Part shown: piece after piece, positions 41,267 through 50,704 of the stretch
Numbering within the stretch: position 1 is the stretch's first letter
Layout of the letters: each line of letters starts with the position of its first letter
Source: JBCBDX01 sp039815825
GTDB taxonomy: Bacteria > Pseudomonadota > Alphaproteobacteria > Rhizobiales > Rhizobiaceae
Reading direction: 5' to 3'
Length of the DNA stretch: 64,000 nt
NCBI GenBank assembly: GCA_039815825.1
Contig: JBCBYO010000010.1
Location: 1 to 64,000, forward strand
Notes under the pieces: generated by a model
What the model was told of the DNA's origin: nothing
Database searches by the model: none
What the model saw: the letters and a program-made list of their open reading frames with translations, nothing else
Program-made: the position numbers and the translations under genes

Positions 41267-41929
41267 ATGCCGCGTCAAATCAATATCTCTCGTCGTCATG
41301 CACTGCGCTTGAGCGCAACTGCTACAGGCTTGGCGTTTTTGCCAAGTCTCGCATCAGCGCAGTCACTGCCGCCTTCCTCAGGTTCTGTTAACATGGAAGA
41401 GCTGTTGGCAGAGAGCGCGCTGCCCGATATGATTAAAGGAAGTTCGGATGCCCCGATCACGATCGTTGAATATGCGTCCATGACGTGTGGGTTCTGCGCC
41501 TTGTTCCACAATGATGTTTGGCCCACAATCAACGAGAAATATGTTGAGACAGGTAAAGTACGGTTTATCGTCAGAGAGTTTCCATTGGATCCACGTGCGG
41601 CAGCTGCTGCGATGTTGGCCCGTTGTGCACCTAACGACTCATATTTTGCGATGGTAGACGTCCTGTTTAAACAACAGACCGCGTGGGCAAGAGCCGAAGA
41701 TGCGCGTCCTCCATTGGAAAATATCGCCAAATTGGCTGGTTTTACACAAGAGACGTTTGAAGCGTGCTTGACCGATCAAAAGCTTCTGGATGATGTCAAT
41801 ACCGTGCGCGTACGCGGATCGGAGGAATTTGGCGTGAGTTCGACGCCGACATTCTTCATAGACGGTGAAAAATACTCCGGGGTGCTATCGGTTGAGCAAA
41901 TGTCAGCCATCATCGATTCAAAACTCTGA
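41267..41929 (+). CDS. DsbA-family thiol:disulfide oxidoreductase, exported
   Basis: A 220-residue protein. A Tat-like signal (ISRRHALRLSATATGLAFLP) ends at about SLASAQS. The thioredoxin fold has the active site in EYASMTCGFCALFHNDVW (CGFC), and the cis-Pro loop is FGVSSTPTFFIDG. It likely introduces or shuffles disulfides in envelope proteins; the six-repeat protein at 38571 is one plausible client. It immediately precedes smc, a common alphaproteobacterial arrangement. The L,D-transpeptidase upstream also depends on a free catalytic Cys. Confidence 0.9.
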   Translation: MPRQINISRRHALRLSATATGLAFLPSLASAQSLPPSSGSVNMEELLAESALPDMIKGSSDAPITIVEYASMTCGFCALFHNDVWPTINEKYVETGKVRFIVREFPLDPRAAAAAMLARCAPNDSYFAMVDVLFKQQTAWARAEDARPPLENIAKLAGFTQETFEACLTDQKLLDDVNTVRVRGSEEFGVSSTPTFFIDGEKYSGVLSVEQMSAIIDSKL

Positions 41930-41992
41930 CCTTCCACGGGTGTGGCAAGGCACACCCTGCTTTGAGCTGTCTAAATCGCGGCGGTGCTTGCC

Positions 41993-44900
41993 ATGAAGTT
42001 TGAAAAGCTCCGCCTGCTCGGCTTTAAATCCTTTGTAGAGCCGACCGAATTCATCATCGAGAAAGGGCTTACAGGTGTTGTCGGCCCCAACGGTTGCGGC
42101 AAATCAAATCTGGTTGAAGCGCTAAGATGGGTGATGGGCGAAAGCTCATACAAAAACATGCGTGCCTCCGGCATGGAGGATGTGATCTTTTCCGGATCGG
42201 CGAGTCGGCCTTCACGTAACATGGCTGAGGTGGCGCTCTTCCTCGACAACAAGGATCGCACGGCACCAGCCAGTTTCAACGACACAGACGGCCTTCAAGT
42301 TGCTCGACGTATCGAGCGCGATGCTGGCTCGGCGTACAAGATCAACGGCAAGGATGCCCGGGCAAAGGACGTTCAACTTCTCTTTGCCGACCAGTCGACG
42401 GGCGCCCGCTCTCCTTCGATGGTGGGGCAGGGCCGTATTGGTGAGCTGATCCAGGCCAAGCCGCAAGCACGTCGTGCACTTTTGGAAGAGGCGGCTGGCA
42501 TCTCCGGTTTGCATTCGCGCCGCCATGAGGCCGAGCTGCGCTTAAGGGCGGCAGAGACCAATCTGGACCGCCTTGATGATGTCATTGCAGAACTGGAAAG
42601 CCAGATTGAAAGCCTAAAGCGGCAGTCCAGACAGGCCAACCGTTTCAAAACATTATCGCGCGATATTCGCTCAGCTGAAGCAATACTCCTACACCTGAAA
42701 TGGGCACAGGCAAAAGATTCTGAGGGAGAGGCACAGTCTCTGCTTTCAACAGCAACGGCAGCAGTTGCCGCCAACGCGCAAGCGCAGATGAACGCCGCCA
42801 AGGAGCAAGCTGCGGCGCAGCATCATTTGCCGCCACTACGCCAAAGCGAAGCCGAAGCGGCGGCCGCGTTACAAAGGCTGACAATCGCGCGCGAACAGAT
42901 CGACGCGGAAACGAGGCGTATCGAAGCGCGTCGCCGGGAATATGAAGAGCGCATTGCGCAGTTGGCGCGCGACATCGAACGTGAAGAAACGATGCGCACC
43001 GAAAACGCCGGTTTTCTGGCGGCGTTGGACGAAGAAGAGGCGGACCTGAAAGCCGCTGAAGATGGTTCCGCCGATCGCGCAGCCGACCTGGAAAAAACGC
43101 GCGATGAAAATGCAAAAACGCTGGCACAAAGCGAAGCGTCATTGGCGGAAATAACGGAGTTGCGTGCAGAAACACTCGCGCTTCGAAGTCAATTGGAGCG
43201 TCGCATCCGCGAAGCGACGGAGCGCAAAGCCCGGCTGGAAGCCCAGCACGAAGCGAATACGTCTGATTTGTCTGACGTTGTAGCGCAAATCGCAAAACTT
43301 CCTGATCCCGGCTCAAAAGCTGAGGCGTTGGCCGATGCAGAAGAAAACATCATAGCCGCTGAAGCTGCTGCGCGGGACGCAGAAGCTAATGTGGCGAAAG
43401 CGCGTGAAGAGGAAGTCAAACTCCGTCCGGTTTTGAGCCAGGCACGCGATATTGTCGGTGCACTGGAGACCGAAGCGCGTACAATTGCAAAACTACTCAA
43501 TGTCGAAGCGACAGACCTTTTTGTGCCAATCGTTGAAAGTTTTAAGGTCGCCAAAGGTTATGAGACTGCGCTCGGCGCTGCGTTGGGCGATGATTTGGAG
43601 GTGCCTGCAGATGCCGCTTCGCCGGTTTTCTGGGCCGGTACATCGGATGGAGCTACCGATCCTGAATTACCTGCAAGTGTGGATGCACTTTCCAAATTTG
43701 TAACAGGCGCTGACACGATCGCCCGACGTTTGGCGCAAATTGGCGTGGTATCCGACGAAGCAGAAGGTGATCGTCTAAGCAGCGAACTTTCGGTCGGACA
43801 ACGACTTGTGACGAAAGAAGGGGCGCTTTGGCGTTGGGACGGTTACCGCGCAAAAGCTGATGCGCCATCGGCTGCAGCACTGCGTTTGGCGCAGAAAAAT
43901 CGACTAGCTGAACTAGACGCCGAGATTGTCGCTGCCACAAAAGCAAAGACCGAAGCACACAACACGGTCATCGCGGCTGAAGCTGCAACAAGCGAAGCGC
44001 AAAAAGGTGAAGCCGATGCGCGAAATCATGTGCGTGATGCTCAAGCCAAAGCACAAAGCGCACGTCAGGATTTAGCGGCTGCAGAACGAGCCACCGGTGA
44101 ACTATCACGTAAACGCGCAGTGCTGGAAGAAGCAGAGCAGCGGCTTCTAGCCGACTTAAGCGAAAATACGGCGGTCTTGACGGAAGCACAGTCGGCCCTC
44201 GACGCTGAGCCGGAGCGCGAGACTTACGATGCCCGCATAAATGAAGCGCAGACGCGTGTGGCGCAAGACCGGGCAAAAGCGGCGGAAGCACGCGCCGCAT
44301 TCGAGGGTATCTCACGCGAGCGCGAGCAACGGCTTAAACGCCTTGAAGCGATTGGTCGTGAGCGCCAGAACTGGGTGCGCCGCGGTGAAAATGCCGTCGC
44401 GCAAATCGAAACGCTTTCCACTCGCAAGACGGATACCGAACAGGCGCTGGACCTTATCTCTGGTGCGCCGGAGGATTTGGAGATCAAGCGGCGTGATTTG
44501 ATCCGCGAAATTGAAAAGGCTGAGGCCAATCGCCGACAGGCTGCCGATGACCTGGCAAAGGCGGAAGCTGCCGCGCGCGAAGCCGACAAGACCGCCAATG
44601 AAGCGGTCAGTGAGTTAGCGCAAACCCGTGAAGGGCGCGCACGGGCCGAAGAACGCTTGCTGGCGCTAACTGCCCGGCGCGAAGATGTGGAGGCCCGCAT
44701 TCGCGAAGTGTTGCAATGCCAGCCTCACCAAGCGTTGGCCAAAGCGGAGTTGGAAGACGGTGCAAAACTGCCAGATCTGGAACCAACGGAGAAACGCCTT
44801 GAGCGCCTCAAGATAGAACGCGAGCGCCTCGGTGCCGTGAACCTTCGCGCAGAAGAAGAGCAAGCTGAACTCATCGAACGGCTCGATACGATTGTGTCGG

Positions 44901-45454
44901 AACGTGACGATGTGATTGCGGCTATTTCGGAACTGCGCGGTGGCATTTCCGGTCTCAATAAAGAAGGTCGTGAGCGCCTCCTTTCAGCGTTTGAAGATGT
45001 ACAAACGCATTTTACCAAGCTGTTCACTCACCTGTTTGGCGGCGGCACGGCAGAGTTACAACTCATCGAAAGCGATGATCCGCTTGAAGCGGGGCTTGAG
45101 ATTGTTGCCCGTCCGCCCGGTAAAAAGCCGCAAACAATGACGCTTCTTTCGGGCGGTGAGCAGGCTCTAACCGCCATGGCGCTGATCTTCGCGGTGTTTT
45201 TGACCAACCCAGCGCCAATCTGTGTACTCGATGAGGTCGATGCGCCGCTCGACGACTACAACGTAGAGCGGTTCTGCGATCTGATGGATGAGATGACCCG
45301 GCAGACCGACACGCGCTTTGTAATCATTACGCATAACCCGATCACAATGGCGCGGATGGATCGTCTTTTTGGCGTTACGATGGCCGAACAGGGCGTCTCC
45401 CAACTGGTATCTGTCGACTTGCATCGTGCTGAAGAGCTACGCGAAGCCAGCTAG
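41993..45454 (+). CDS. smc: Chromosome segregation protein SMC
   Basis: A 1153-residue SMC ATPase. The N-terminal head has Walker A VVGPNGCGKSNLVEALRWVM. Long coiled coils (about 165-500 and 660-1000) surround a compact hinge near 500-640. The C-terminal head has the signature LLSGGEQALTAMALIFAVF and Walker B PICVLDEVDAPLDDYNVERF. It compacts and organises the chromosome with ScpA and ScpB, which are not in the window. ATG 41993 was chosen; GTG 41984 would add three residues. The coiled-coil regions are Ala- and Glu-rich. Confidence 0.97.
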   Translation: MKFEKLRLLGFKSFVEPTEFIIEKGLTGVVGPNGCGKSNLVEALRWVMGESSYKNMRASGMEDVIFSGSASRPSRNMAEVALFLDNKDRTAPASFNDTDGLQVARRIERDAGSAYKINGKDARAKDVQLLFADQSTGARSPSMVGQGRIGELIQAKPQARRALLEEAAGISGLHSRRHEAELRLRAAETNLDRLDDVIAELESQIESLKRQSRQANRFKTLSRDIRSAEAILLHLKWAQAKDSEGEAQSLLSTATAAVAANAQAQMNAAKEQAAAQHHLPPLRQSEAEAAAALQRLTIAREQIDAETRRIEARRREYEERIAQLARDIEREETMRTENAGFLAALDEEEADLKAAEDGSADRAADLEKTRDENAKTLAQSEASLAEITELRAETLALRSQLERRIREATERKARLEAQHEANTSDLSDVVAQIAKLPDPGSKAEALADAEENIIAAEAAARDAEANVAKAREEEVKLRPVLSQARDIVGALETEARTIAKLLNVEATDLFVPIVESFKVAKGYETALGAALGDDLEVPADAASPVFWAGTSDGATDPELPASVDALSKFVTGADTIARRLAQIGVVSDEAEGDRLSSELSVGQRLVTKEGALWRWDGYRAKADAPSAAALRLAQKNRLAELDAEIVAATKAKTEAHNTVIAAEAATSEAQKGEADARNHVRDAQAKAQSARQDLAAAERATGELSRKRAVLEEAEQRLLADLSENTAVLTEAQSALDAEPERETYDARINEAQTRVAQDRAKAAEARAAFEGISREREQRLKRLEAIGRERQNWVRRGENAVAQIETLSTRKTDTEQALDLISGAPEDLEIKRRDLIREIEKAEANRRQAADDLAKAEAAAREADKTANEAVSELAQTREGRARAEERLLALTARREDVEARIREVLQCQPHQALAKAELEDGAKLPDLEPTEKRLERLKIERERLGAVNLRAEEEQAELIERLDTIVSERDDVIAAISELRGGISGLNKEGRERLLSAFEDVQTHFTKLFTHLFGGGTAELQLIESDDPLEAGLEIVARPPGKKPQTMTLLSGGEQALTAMALIFAVFLTNPAPICVLDEVDAPLDDYNVERFCDLMDEMTRQTDTRFVIITHNPITMARMDRLFGVTMAEQGVSQLVSVDLHRAEELREAS

Positions 45455-45528
45455 ACTTCGGCGGTCATGCGCGATAGCCCCTAAATTACGATTGAGTACG
45501 GTGGCTCCAAACCACCAAGGGCTGTGTG

Positions 45529-48195
45529 ATGCTGGATACAACAGATAAGCATATTTTTTCATTTGGACGCGGCAAGGCGGATCCCTGCGTCGATGATCTA
45601 CACCGTTTGGGTGGCAAAGGCGCCAACCTTGCCGAGATGAGCCGAATTGGATTGCCGGTACCGCCCGGATTTACGATCTCCACGGACATGTGCTTGGCGT
45701 TCTTCAAGAACGGTCGCCAGATGCCCGATGATCTGCGCGAGGATATCAAGGCTGCGGTTGCCCATCTGGAAACCGTCACCAAACAGAAGCTCGGTGACCT
45801 GGAGAACCCGCTTCTCGTCTCGGTACGTTCGGGTGCACAGGTCTCCATGCCCGGCATGATGGATACCGTTCTCAATTTGGGTCTGAATGATGAAACGGTG
45901 GAGGCCTTGGCCCGACGCACTAATGATCCGCGTTTCGCTTACGATACCTACCGTCGCTTCATCCAAATGTACGCGACTGTTGTCATTGGTGTCCCGCATT
46001 CCTTGTTTGAGGAACGGTTGGAAACGGCGCGGGAAAGAGCCGGTGTCGAAAGGGATCAGGATCTTGGGGTCGAAGACCTGCAAAAGCTGATTACCGGCTA
46101 TCTGATCGACATTGAAGCGGACATGGACGATCCGTTCCCGCAAGATCCATATGAGCAATTGTGGGGTGCAATTGAAGCTGTGTTTGCCAGCTGGCGTAAT
46201 CCCCGCGCGCTTACATATCGTGCACTGCACGCAATTCCTGATGATTGGGGAACCGCCGTCACCGTTCAAATGATGGTCTTTGGGAACTCAGGCATGGAGT
46301 CGGCCACGGGCGTAGCTTTCACACGCGATCCGTCCACCGGGGAAAAGCGGTTTTTTGGCGAGTATCTCTTAAACGCGCAAGGCGAAGACATTGTTGCCGG
46401 CACCCGAACACCGGATCCGTTGGCACCCGATCCAAATTCCAAACGCCGTTCAATGCGCGAAACACTGCCGCATTCCTTCAGTCAGCTTCAGCAATTGGCG
46501 ACCATGCTTGAAGAGCATTTCGGTGACATGCAAGATGTTGAGTTCACAATCGACAATGGCTCCTTGTGGATCTTACAAACTCGGAGCGGCAAACGCACAG
46601 TCACCGCTGGCATTCGTATTGCGGTAGATTTGGCCAAGGAAAAACTGATCTCGAAGTCCGAGGCTGTTTTGCGGGTTGATCCGGCATCAGTCGATCAGCT
46701 GATCCACCCAATGGTCGACCCCAACGCGCCGCGCAAACGCCTGGGCTCAGGTTTGCCGGCATCGCCCGGCGCGGCAACCGGCGCGGTCGTTTTCACCGCC
46801 GACGCGGCTGTTGAAGCGGCTGAAAAAGGCCAGGACATTATCCTCCTGCGCCCGGAGACAAGCCCTGACGACATTCATGGTATGGTAGCAGCGCGGGGCA
46901 TTGTTACATCGCGCGGTGGCATGACGTCACACGCGGCTGTGGTCGCAAGAGGTATGGGCCGGCCGTGTATTACGAGCGTGAACAGCCTGCATATCGACCA
47001 TGATGCCAAGGTAGCGCGCTTCGGGAAGATGGTGGTCCATGAAGGGGAGATGGTCACCGTTGACGGCAGCGCTGGCGATGTCTTGCTGGGTAAGGTGCCC
47101 ACGATACAGCGGGAGGTCTCTGGCGATTTTGCGACGCTATTAGGCTGGGCCGATGAAATTCGTCGGATGAAGGTGCGCGCCAATGTCGACAAGGCAGGCG
47201 ACGCTGAGATAGCCCGTAGTTTCGGTGCCGAGGGCATCGGTCTTTGCAGAACCGAAAACATGCTCACCAGCGACCTTGCCGTTCACCTGATGCGCCGGGT
47301 GATTATGTCCGACAGCGAGAGGGATCGCCGCACAATTCTCGATGAGCTCCTACCATTGCAACGTGCAGCGCTTGTCGATTTGTTTGAACATATGCCTGGA
47401 CAACCGGTTTGCGTGCGCCTCCTTGATCCGCCACTTGAGGAATTTCTGCCACGCGATGCCGATAAGCTGGTTTCTTTTGCAAAAAAAGTGAAACGGGACG
47501 TCGACGATGTTCTTTTACGTGCCGAGGAGCTCAAAGAGCTTAACCCGATGCTTGGGAACCGCGGCGTTCGGTTAGCCATATGCTATCCGGAAATAGCCGA
47601 AATGCAGACACGCGCGATCATAGAGGCGGCCATTGAAGCGGGCCAGAAAAGCGGCGCTCCGGTGGTCCCTGAAATTGTGGTTCCTCTCGTTTCACACTTT
47701 AAAGAACTACGCTATTTACGAGACAAGCTGGCAGATGCCGCCGCCGATGTTACGCGTCGCCATAAAGCAAAGATCCGTTACTTGGTCGGATGTATTGTAG
47801 AAGTTCCCCGGGCTGCAATTCGCGCTGATCTGATCTCAGGCGCTGCGGATTTCTTCTCATTCGGGACCAACGACCTGACCCAGACAACGCTCGGAATTTC
47901 TCGCGATGATGCGTCACACTTCCTGTCAAAATACCTGCAGCTTGGGCTGATCGACCACGACCCTTTTATTACGCTGGATCGTGACGGCGTCGGCGAAGTG
48001 ATTTCCCAAGCGATAGAAAAAGGACGTCAGGCCAACCCTTCATTATTGCTGGGTGTAACCGGGGAGCATGGCGGTGACCCCAAATCGATCCGCTACTTTG
48101 AAGAGTTGGGCATCGACTATGTGTCATGTTCGCCCTACCGCATCCCGGTTGCGCGCTTGGCTGCGGCGCAAGCAACAGTGCGAAACGGAGGCTAG
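45529..48195 (+). CDS. ppdK: Pyruvate, phosphate dikinase
   Basis: An 888-residue enzyme that interconverts pyruvate, ATP and phosphate with phosphoenolpyruvate, AMP and pyrophosphate. The N-terminal ATP-grasp domain has FGRGKADPCVDDLHRLGGKG and SVRSGAQVSMPGMMDTVLNL. The phosphohistidine domain is GGMTSHAAVVARGMGRPCI with catalytic His. The C-terminal PEP/pyruvate barrel has FFSFGTNDLTQTTLGISRDD and, near the end, IDYVSCSPYRIPVARLAAAQ with catalytic Cys. ATG 45529 has AAGG 8 nt upstream. The DUF1499 gene begins 6 nt after its stop. Confidence 0.97.
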   Translation: MLDTTDKHIFSFGRGKADPCVDDLHRLGGKGANLAEMSRIGLPVPPGFTISTDMCLAFFKNGRQMPDDLREDIKAAVAHLETVTKQKLGDLENPLLVSVRSGAQVSMPGMMDTVLNLGLNDETVEALARRTNDPRFAYDTYRRFIQMYATVVIGVPHSLFEERLETARERAGVERDQDLGVEDLQKLITGYLIDIEADMDDPFPQDPYEQLWGAIEAVFASWRNPRALTYRALHAIPDDWGTAVTVQMMVFGNSGMESATGVAFTRDPSTGEKRFFGEYLLNAQGEDIVAGTRTPDPLAPDPNSKRRSMRETLPHSFSQLQQLATMLEEHFGDMQDVEFTIDNGSLWILQTRSGKRTVTAGIRIAVDLAKEKLISKSEAVLRVDPASVDQLIHPMVDPNAPRKRLGSGLPASPGAATGAVVFTADAAVEAAEKGQDIILLRPETSPDDIHGMVAARGIVTSRGGMTSHAAVVARGMGRPCITSVNSLHIDHDAKVARFGKMVVHEGEMVTVDGSAGDVLLGKVPTIQREVSGDFATLLGWADEIRRMKVRANVDKAGDAEIARSFGAEGIGLCRTENMLTSDLAVHLMRRVIMSDSERDRRTILDELLPLQRAALVDLFEHMPGQPVCVRLLDPPLEEFLPRDADKLVSFAKKVKRDVDDVLLRAEELKELNPMLGNRGVRLAICYPEIAEMQTRAIIEAAIEAGQKSGAPVVPEIVVPLVSHFKELRYLRDKLADAAADVTRRHKAKIRYLVGCIVEVPRAAIRADLISGAADFFSFGTNDLTQTTLGISRDDASHFLSKYLQLGLIDHDPFITLDRDGVGEVISQAIEKGRQANPSLLLGVTGEHGGDPKSIRYFEELGIDYVSCSPYRIPVARLAAAQATVRNGG

Positions 48196-48201
48196 AAATC
48201 T

Positions 48202-48972
48202 GTGCGCACCGTACGTGATTTGCCGGAGCGTCGACAGTCGCTGACAGCTACCATCGCCCTTCGGGTCGCATTGTTCACACCTGTTTTTGCCTTGATCAGC
48301 ATCGTCTCTCATCGCGCCGGAATGATCGACACAGTCGCCTTCGGCAATTTGATAGTAGCGACCGTTGCCTTGGCGTTTCTTTCAGCGTTGTTGATTTTGA
48401 TTGGGCTCATCCGGCTTTGGACATTTGGGAAAAAAGGTGGACGACGCCTCATAGCGGCGATCATTGCACTGACTTTTGTTGCTTACCCCTTGGGTATTGC
48501 CGGGTTCCAATTCGTCCGGTACCCACAACAGATCGATGTAAGCACCAACCTCGTTAACCCACCGGTCTTTCGCGACGAGGTCGCCGAACTAGGTGCCGGC
48601 TCGACAGTAATTGTTGCAGGAACCTTGCCTAACGGCTACCCCGACTTAATCGGCCGACGCTACAACGCGCCAGCCGATACCATTCAGCAGACGCTACAAG
48701 AGACCGGCACTGCTCTTGGATGGCGCTACCAGCGCACCGTCGGGCGTGTGGGTGCTGATGATGCCATTACGTTGGAGTTTTCCGCCTCGACCCTCATATT
48801 AGCGCTGCCCAGTGACATTGTGGTTCGTATGTTGGACGAAGGCGATACCACCCTGGTGGATGTTCGCTCAAAATGGCGCTTTTTCGACCATGACTTGGGC
48901 GCAAACGCCCGGGCGATTGAGCGCTATTTGGATGCGTTAGACTTCGCTCTGATCGGGGTTGCGCAGCCCTAG
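48202..48972 (+). CDS. DUF1499 family membrane protein
   Basis: A 256-residue protein with three predicted membrane helices near residues 20-40, 45-70 and 82-105, then a DUF1499 domain: GWRYQRTVGRVGADDAITLE, RSKWRFFDHDLGANARAIER and YLDALD. DUF1499 has no established function. It starts with GTG 6 nt after ppdK and may be cotranscribed with it. It converges on the MBL hydrolase gene with no gap. Confidence 0.85.
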   Translation: MRTVRDLPERRQSLTATIALRVALFTPVFALISIVSHRAGMIDTVAFGNLIVATVALAFLSALLILIGLIRLWTFGKKGGRRLIAAIIALTFVAYPLGIAGFQFVRYPQQIDVSTNLVNPPVFRDEVAELGAGSTVIVAGTLPNGYPDLIGRRYNAPADTIQQTLQETGTALGWRYQRTVGRVGADDAITLEFSASTLILALPSDIVVRMLDEGDTTLVDVRSKWRFFDHDLGANARAIERYLDALDFALIGVAQP

Positions 48973-48973
48973 A

Positions 48974-49885
48974 TCAGACCGGCTCGAAGGTCCCTTGTAG
49001 GGACGGCGGTCCTTCAGTGCGTACCGCGTTGCGCGCAACCAAATCTTCCAAATGCGCAAGCACTGACAGCGCTGCCGCACCGTGCAATCTAGGATCGGTG
49101 TCCCGATAAATATTGGCGACCATCGAGACGATGGTTCGGTCACCTTTGCTAATCCGCTCTAATATGGCTCGTTCGCGCATCTTTCGATGGCCGCGCAAAC
49201 CGCGCAGAAATGCGTCCGGGTTTTCAACAGGTCCGCCGTGGCCCGGAAAATATCGCTGATGCCCAAGACCTTCGAGCTTATCCAACGATCCCATATAGTC
49301 CGCCATGGCACCATCGGGCGGCGCGACGATGCTGGTTGCCCAAGCCATCACATGGTCTGCCGAGAAAAGTGTCTCTTCCCCAACAAGTTCAAAAGCCAAA
49401 TGGTTGGCGCAATGGCCCGGTGTCTCGATGGCCTTGATGGTCCAACCATCGCCGTCGACGATTTGACCCTCTGTCAGCTCGGTGTCGGGAACGTGCCCAT
49501 GGTCGGCCGCGGCATCCAACGGATTGACTTCGCCAATGTTCAAGGGCCGCGCCGAACGATGGACGCCCGCGCCAACGATCATTGCGCCGGTCAACTCTTT
49601 GAGCTTTTTTGCCAGCGGTGAATGGTCTGCATGCGTATGGCTGACAAAGATGTGCGAAACAGGCCGGGCTCCAACGGCGTTGATAAGGGCGGCTAGATGG
49701 GTTTCATCTAGTGGACCCGGATCGATAACGGCAAGCGTGTCAGTTCCAACCAAATAGCTGTTGGTTCCAAAAAAGGTAAACGCTGACGGATTATTGCAAG
49801 TCACACGCGTCACCTTGGGCGCAACGACGACAGGTACACCATAGTTGGGTTCAAAAACCTGCGAAAAGCGTGGATTGGTAGACAA
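48974..49885 (-). CDS. MBL-fold metallo-hydrolase (LACTB2-like)
   Basis: An approximately 303-residue metallo-beta-lactamase-fold hydrolase. The metal motif is HIFVSHTHADHSPLAKKLKE (H-x-H-x-D-H). Further ligands are in AIETPGHCANHLAFELVGEE and LFSADHVMAWATSIVAPPDG, with the C-terminal His in RYFPGHGGPVENPDAFLRGL. The C-terminal winged-helix region (MVANIYRDTDPRLHGAAALS, VLAHLEDLVARN) is typical of LACTB2-like enzymes. No ATG or GTG fits; TTG 49885 is preferred for its AAGG 8 nt upstream. The frame stays open to 50011 and would overlap divergent bioY. Substrate unknown. Confidence 0.85.
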   Translation of the reverse strand: MSTNPRFSQVFEPNYGVPVVVAPKVTRVTCNNPSAFTFFGTNSYLVGTDTLAVIDPGPLDETHLAALINAVGARPVSHIFVSHTHADHSPLAKKLKELTGAMIVGAGVHRSARPLNIGEVNPLDAAADHGHVPDTELTEGQIVDGDGWTIKAIETPGHCANHLAFELVGEETLFSADHVMAWATSIVAPPDGAMADYMGSLDKLEGLGHQRYFPGHGGPVENPDAFLRGLRGHRKMRERAILERISKGDRTIVSMVANIYRDTDPRLHGAAALSVLAHLEDLVARNAVRTEGPPSLQGTFEPV

Positions 49886-49987
49886 TAGCGCTGCCTTTGT
49901 GACCTGTTGCAACTTGCTGACTGAGAGGCACGTCGTTATACGCCCCGGAACGCGCAGAAAAGCGCCTTTATGCAAGAGGAACAAAAA

Positions 49988-50575
49988 ATGGCACTGTCTA
50001 CCGCCCAACAACCGCTGGTTTACCGCGCTTTGTCCGAAACACCAGCAACGCGCATGCTGGGTTTTATGCTTCTTGCGCTTGCCGGTTCATTCATCATTGC
50101 GATCGCCGGTCAGGTAAAAGTTCCGTTCTGGCCGGTCCCCGTAACGATGCAAACTTTGGCCATTTTTACTATCGCCGCTGCGTATGGTAGCCGGCTGGCT
50201 ATCGCAACTTTGCTGCTTTACCTCGCAGAGGGTGCAGTCGGATTGCCTGTGTTCACCAATGGCGGTGGCCTCGGCTATTTCGCGACCAGCGCGACAACCG
50301 GCTATTTGATCGCATTTGTGATCGCTGCCGGCTTGACAGGTTATGCCGCGGATCGTGGATGGGCGCGTAACCCGCTGAAGCTTTTTGGGGCCAACCTTGT
50401 GGGCACGATTATCATCTTGGCGCTTGGCTTCGCTTGGATCGCGCTTCATCCGGCTTACGGGTTGGACAAGGCGTTCGCATGGGGCGTTGGTCCGTTCATT
50501 TGGTCTGACATTTTGAAAGCTGCCATAGCAGCATGCCTCATTCCGGCGACCGCAGCGCTTCTACCGCGCAAATAA
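49988..50575 (+). CDS. bioY: Biotin transporter substrate-binding subunit BioY
   Basis: A 195-residue membrane protein with about six helices. BioY signatures are VKVPFWPVPVTMQTLAIFTI (PVPVTMQT), EGAVGLPVFTNGGGLGYFAT and TTGYLIAFVIAAGLTGYAAD. It imports biotin alone or with ECF-type ATPase partners, which are not in the window. ATG 49988 is chosen; an in-frame ATG 18 nt upstream is also possible. A strong terminator follows. It is divergent from the MBL gene. Confidence 0.94.
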   Translation: MALSTAQQPLVYRALSETPATRMLGFMLLALAGSFIIAIAGQVKVPFWPVPVTMQTLAIFTIAAAYGSRLAIATLLLYLAEGAVGLPVFTNGGGLGYFATSATTGYLIAFVIAAGLTGYAADRGWARNPLKLFGANLVGTIIILALGFAWIALHPAYGLDKAFAWGVGPFIWSDILKAAIAACLIPATAALLPRK

Positions 50576-50600
50576 GCCGGTAGAAAACCTGATTGAATAA

Positions 50601-50631
50601 CGCCAGCGGCACAGTGCCGCTGGCGTTTTTT
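50601..50631 (+). terminator. Rho-independent terminator after bioY
   Basis: CGCCAGCGGCA pairs perfectly with TGCCGCTGGCG over a 3-nt loop and is followed by six T residues. It ends the bioY transcript about 25 nt after its stop codon and insulates xdhA. Confidence 0.93.
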
Positions 50632-50704
50632 GTACTTGCTGGTTTTTTTGCCCCAAGTACTATCCAAGCCTTGAACGTCTTTTCGACGGCTGCAGGGAGC
50701 GCAA

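Noticed and set aside
42645..43316. 223-residue open frame on the minus strand inside smc
   Set aside because: It lies entirely within the Ala/Glu-rich coiled-coil coding region of smc, whose composition keeps antisense frames open. It shows no domain.
45598..46269. 223-residue open frame opposite ppdK
   Set aside because: It is antisense to a well-conserved enzyme domain and has no family resemblance.
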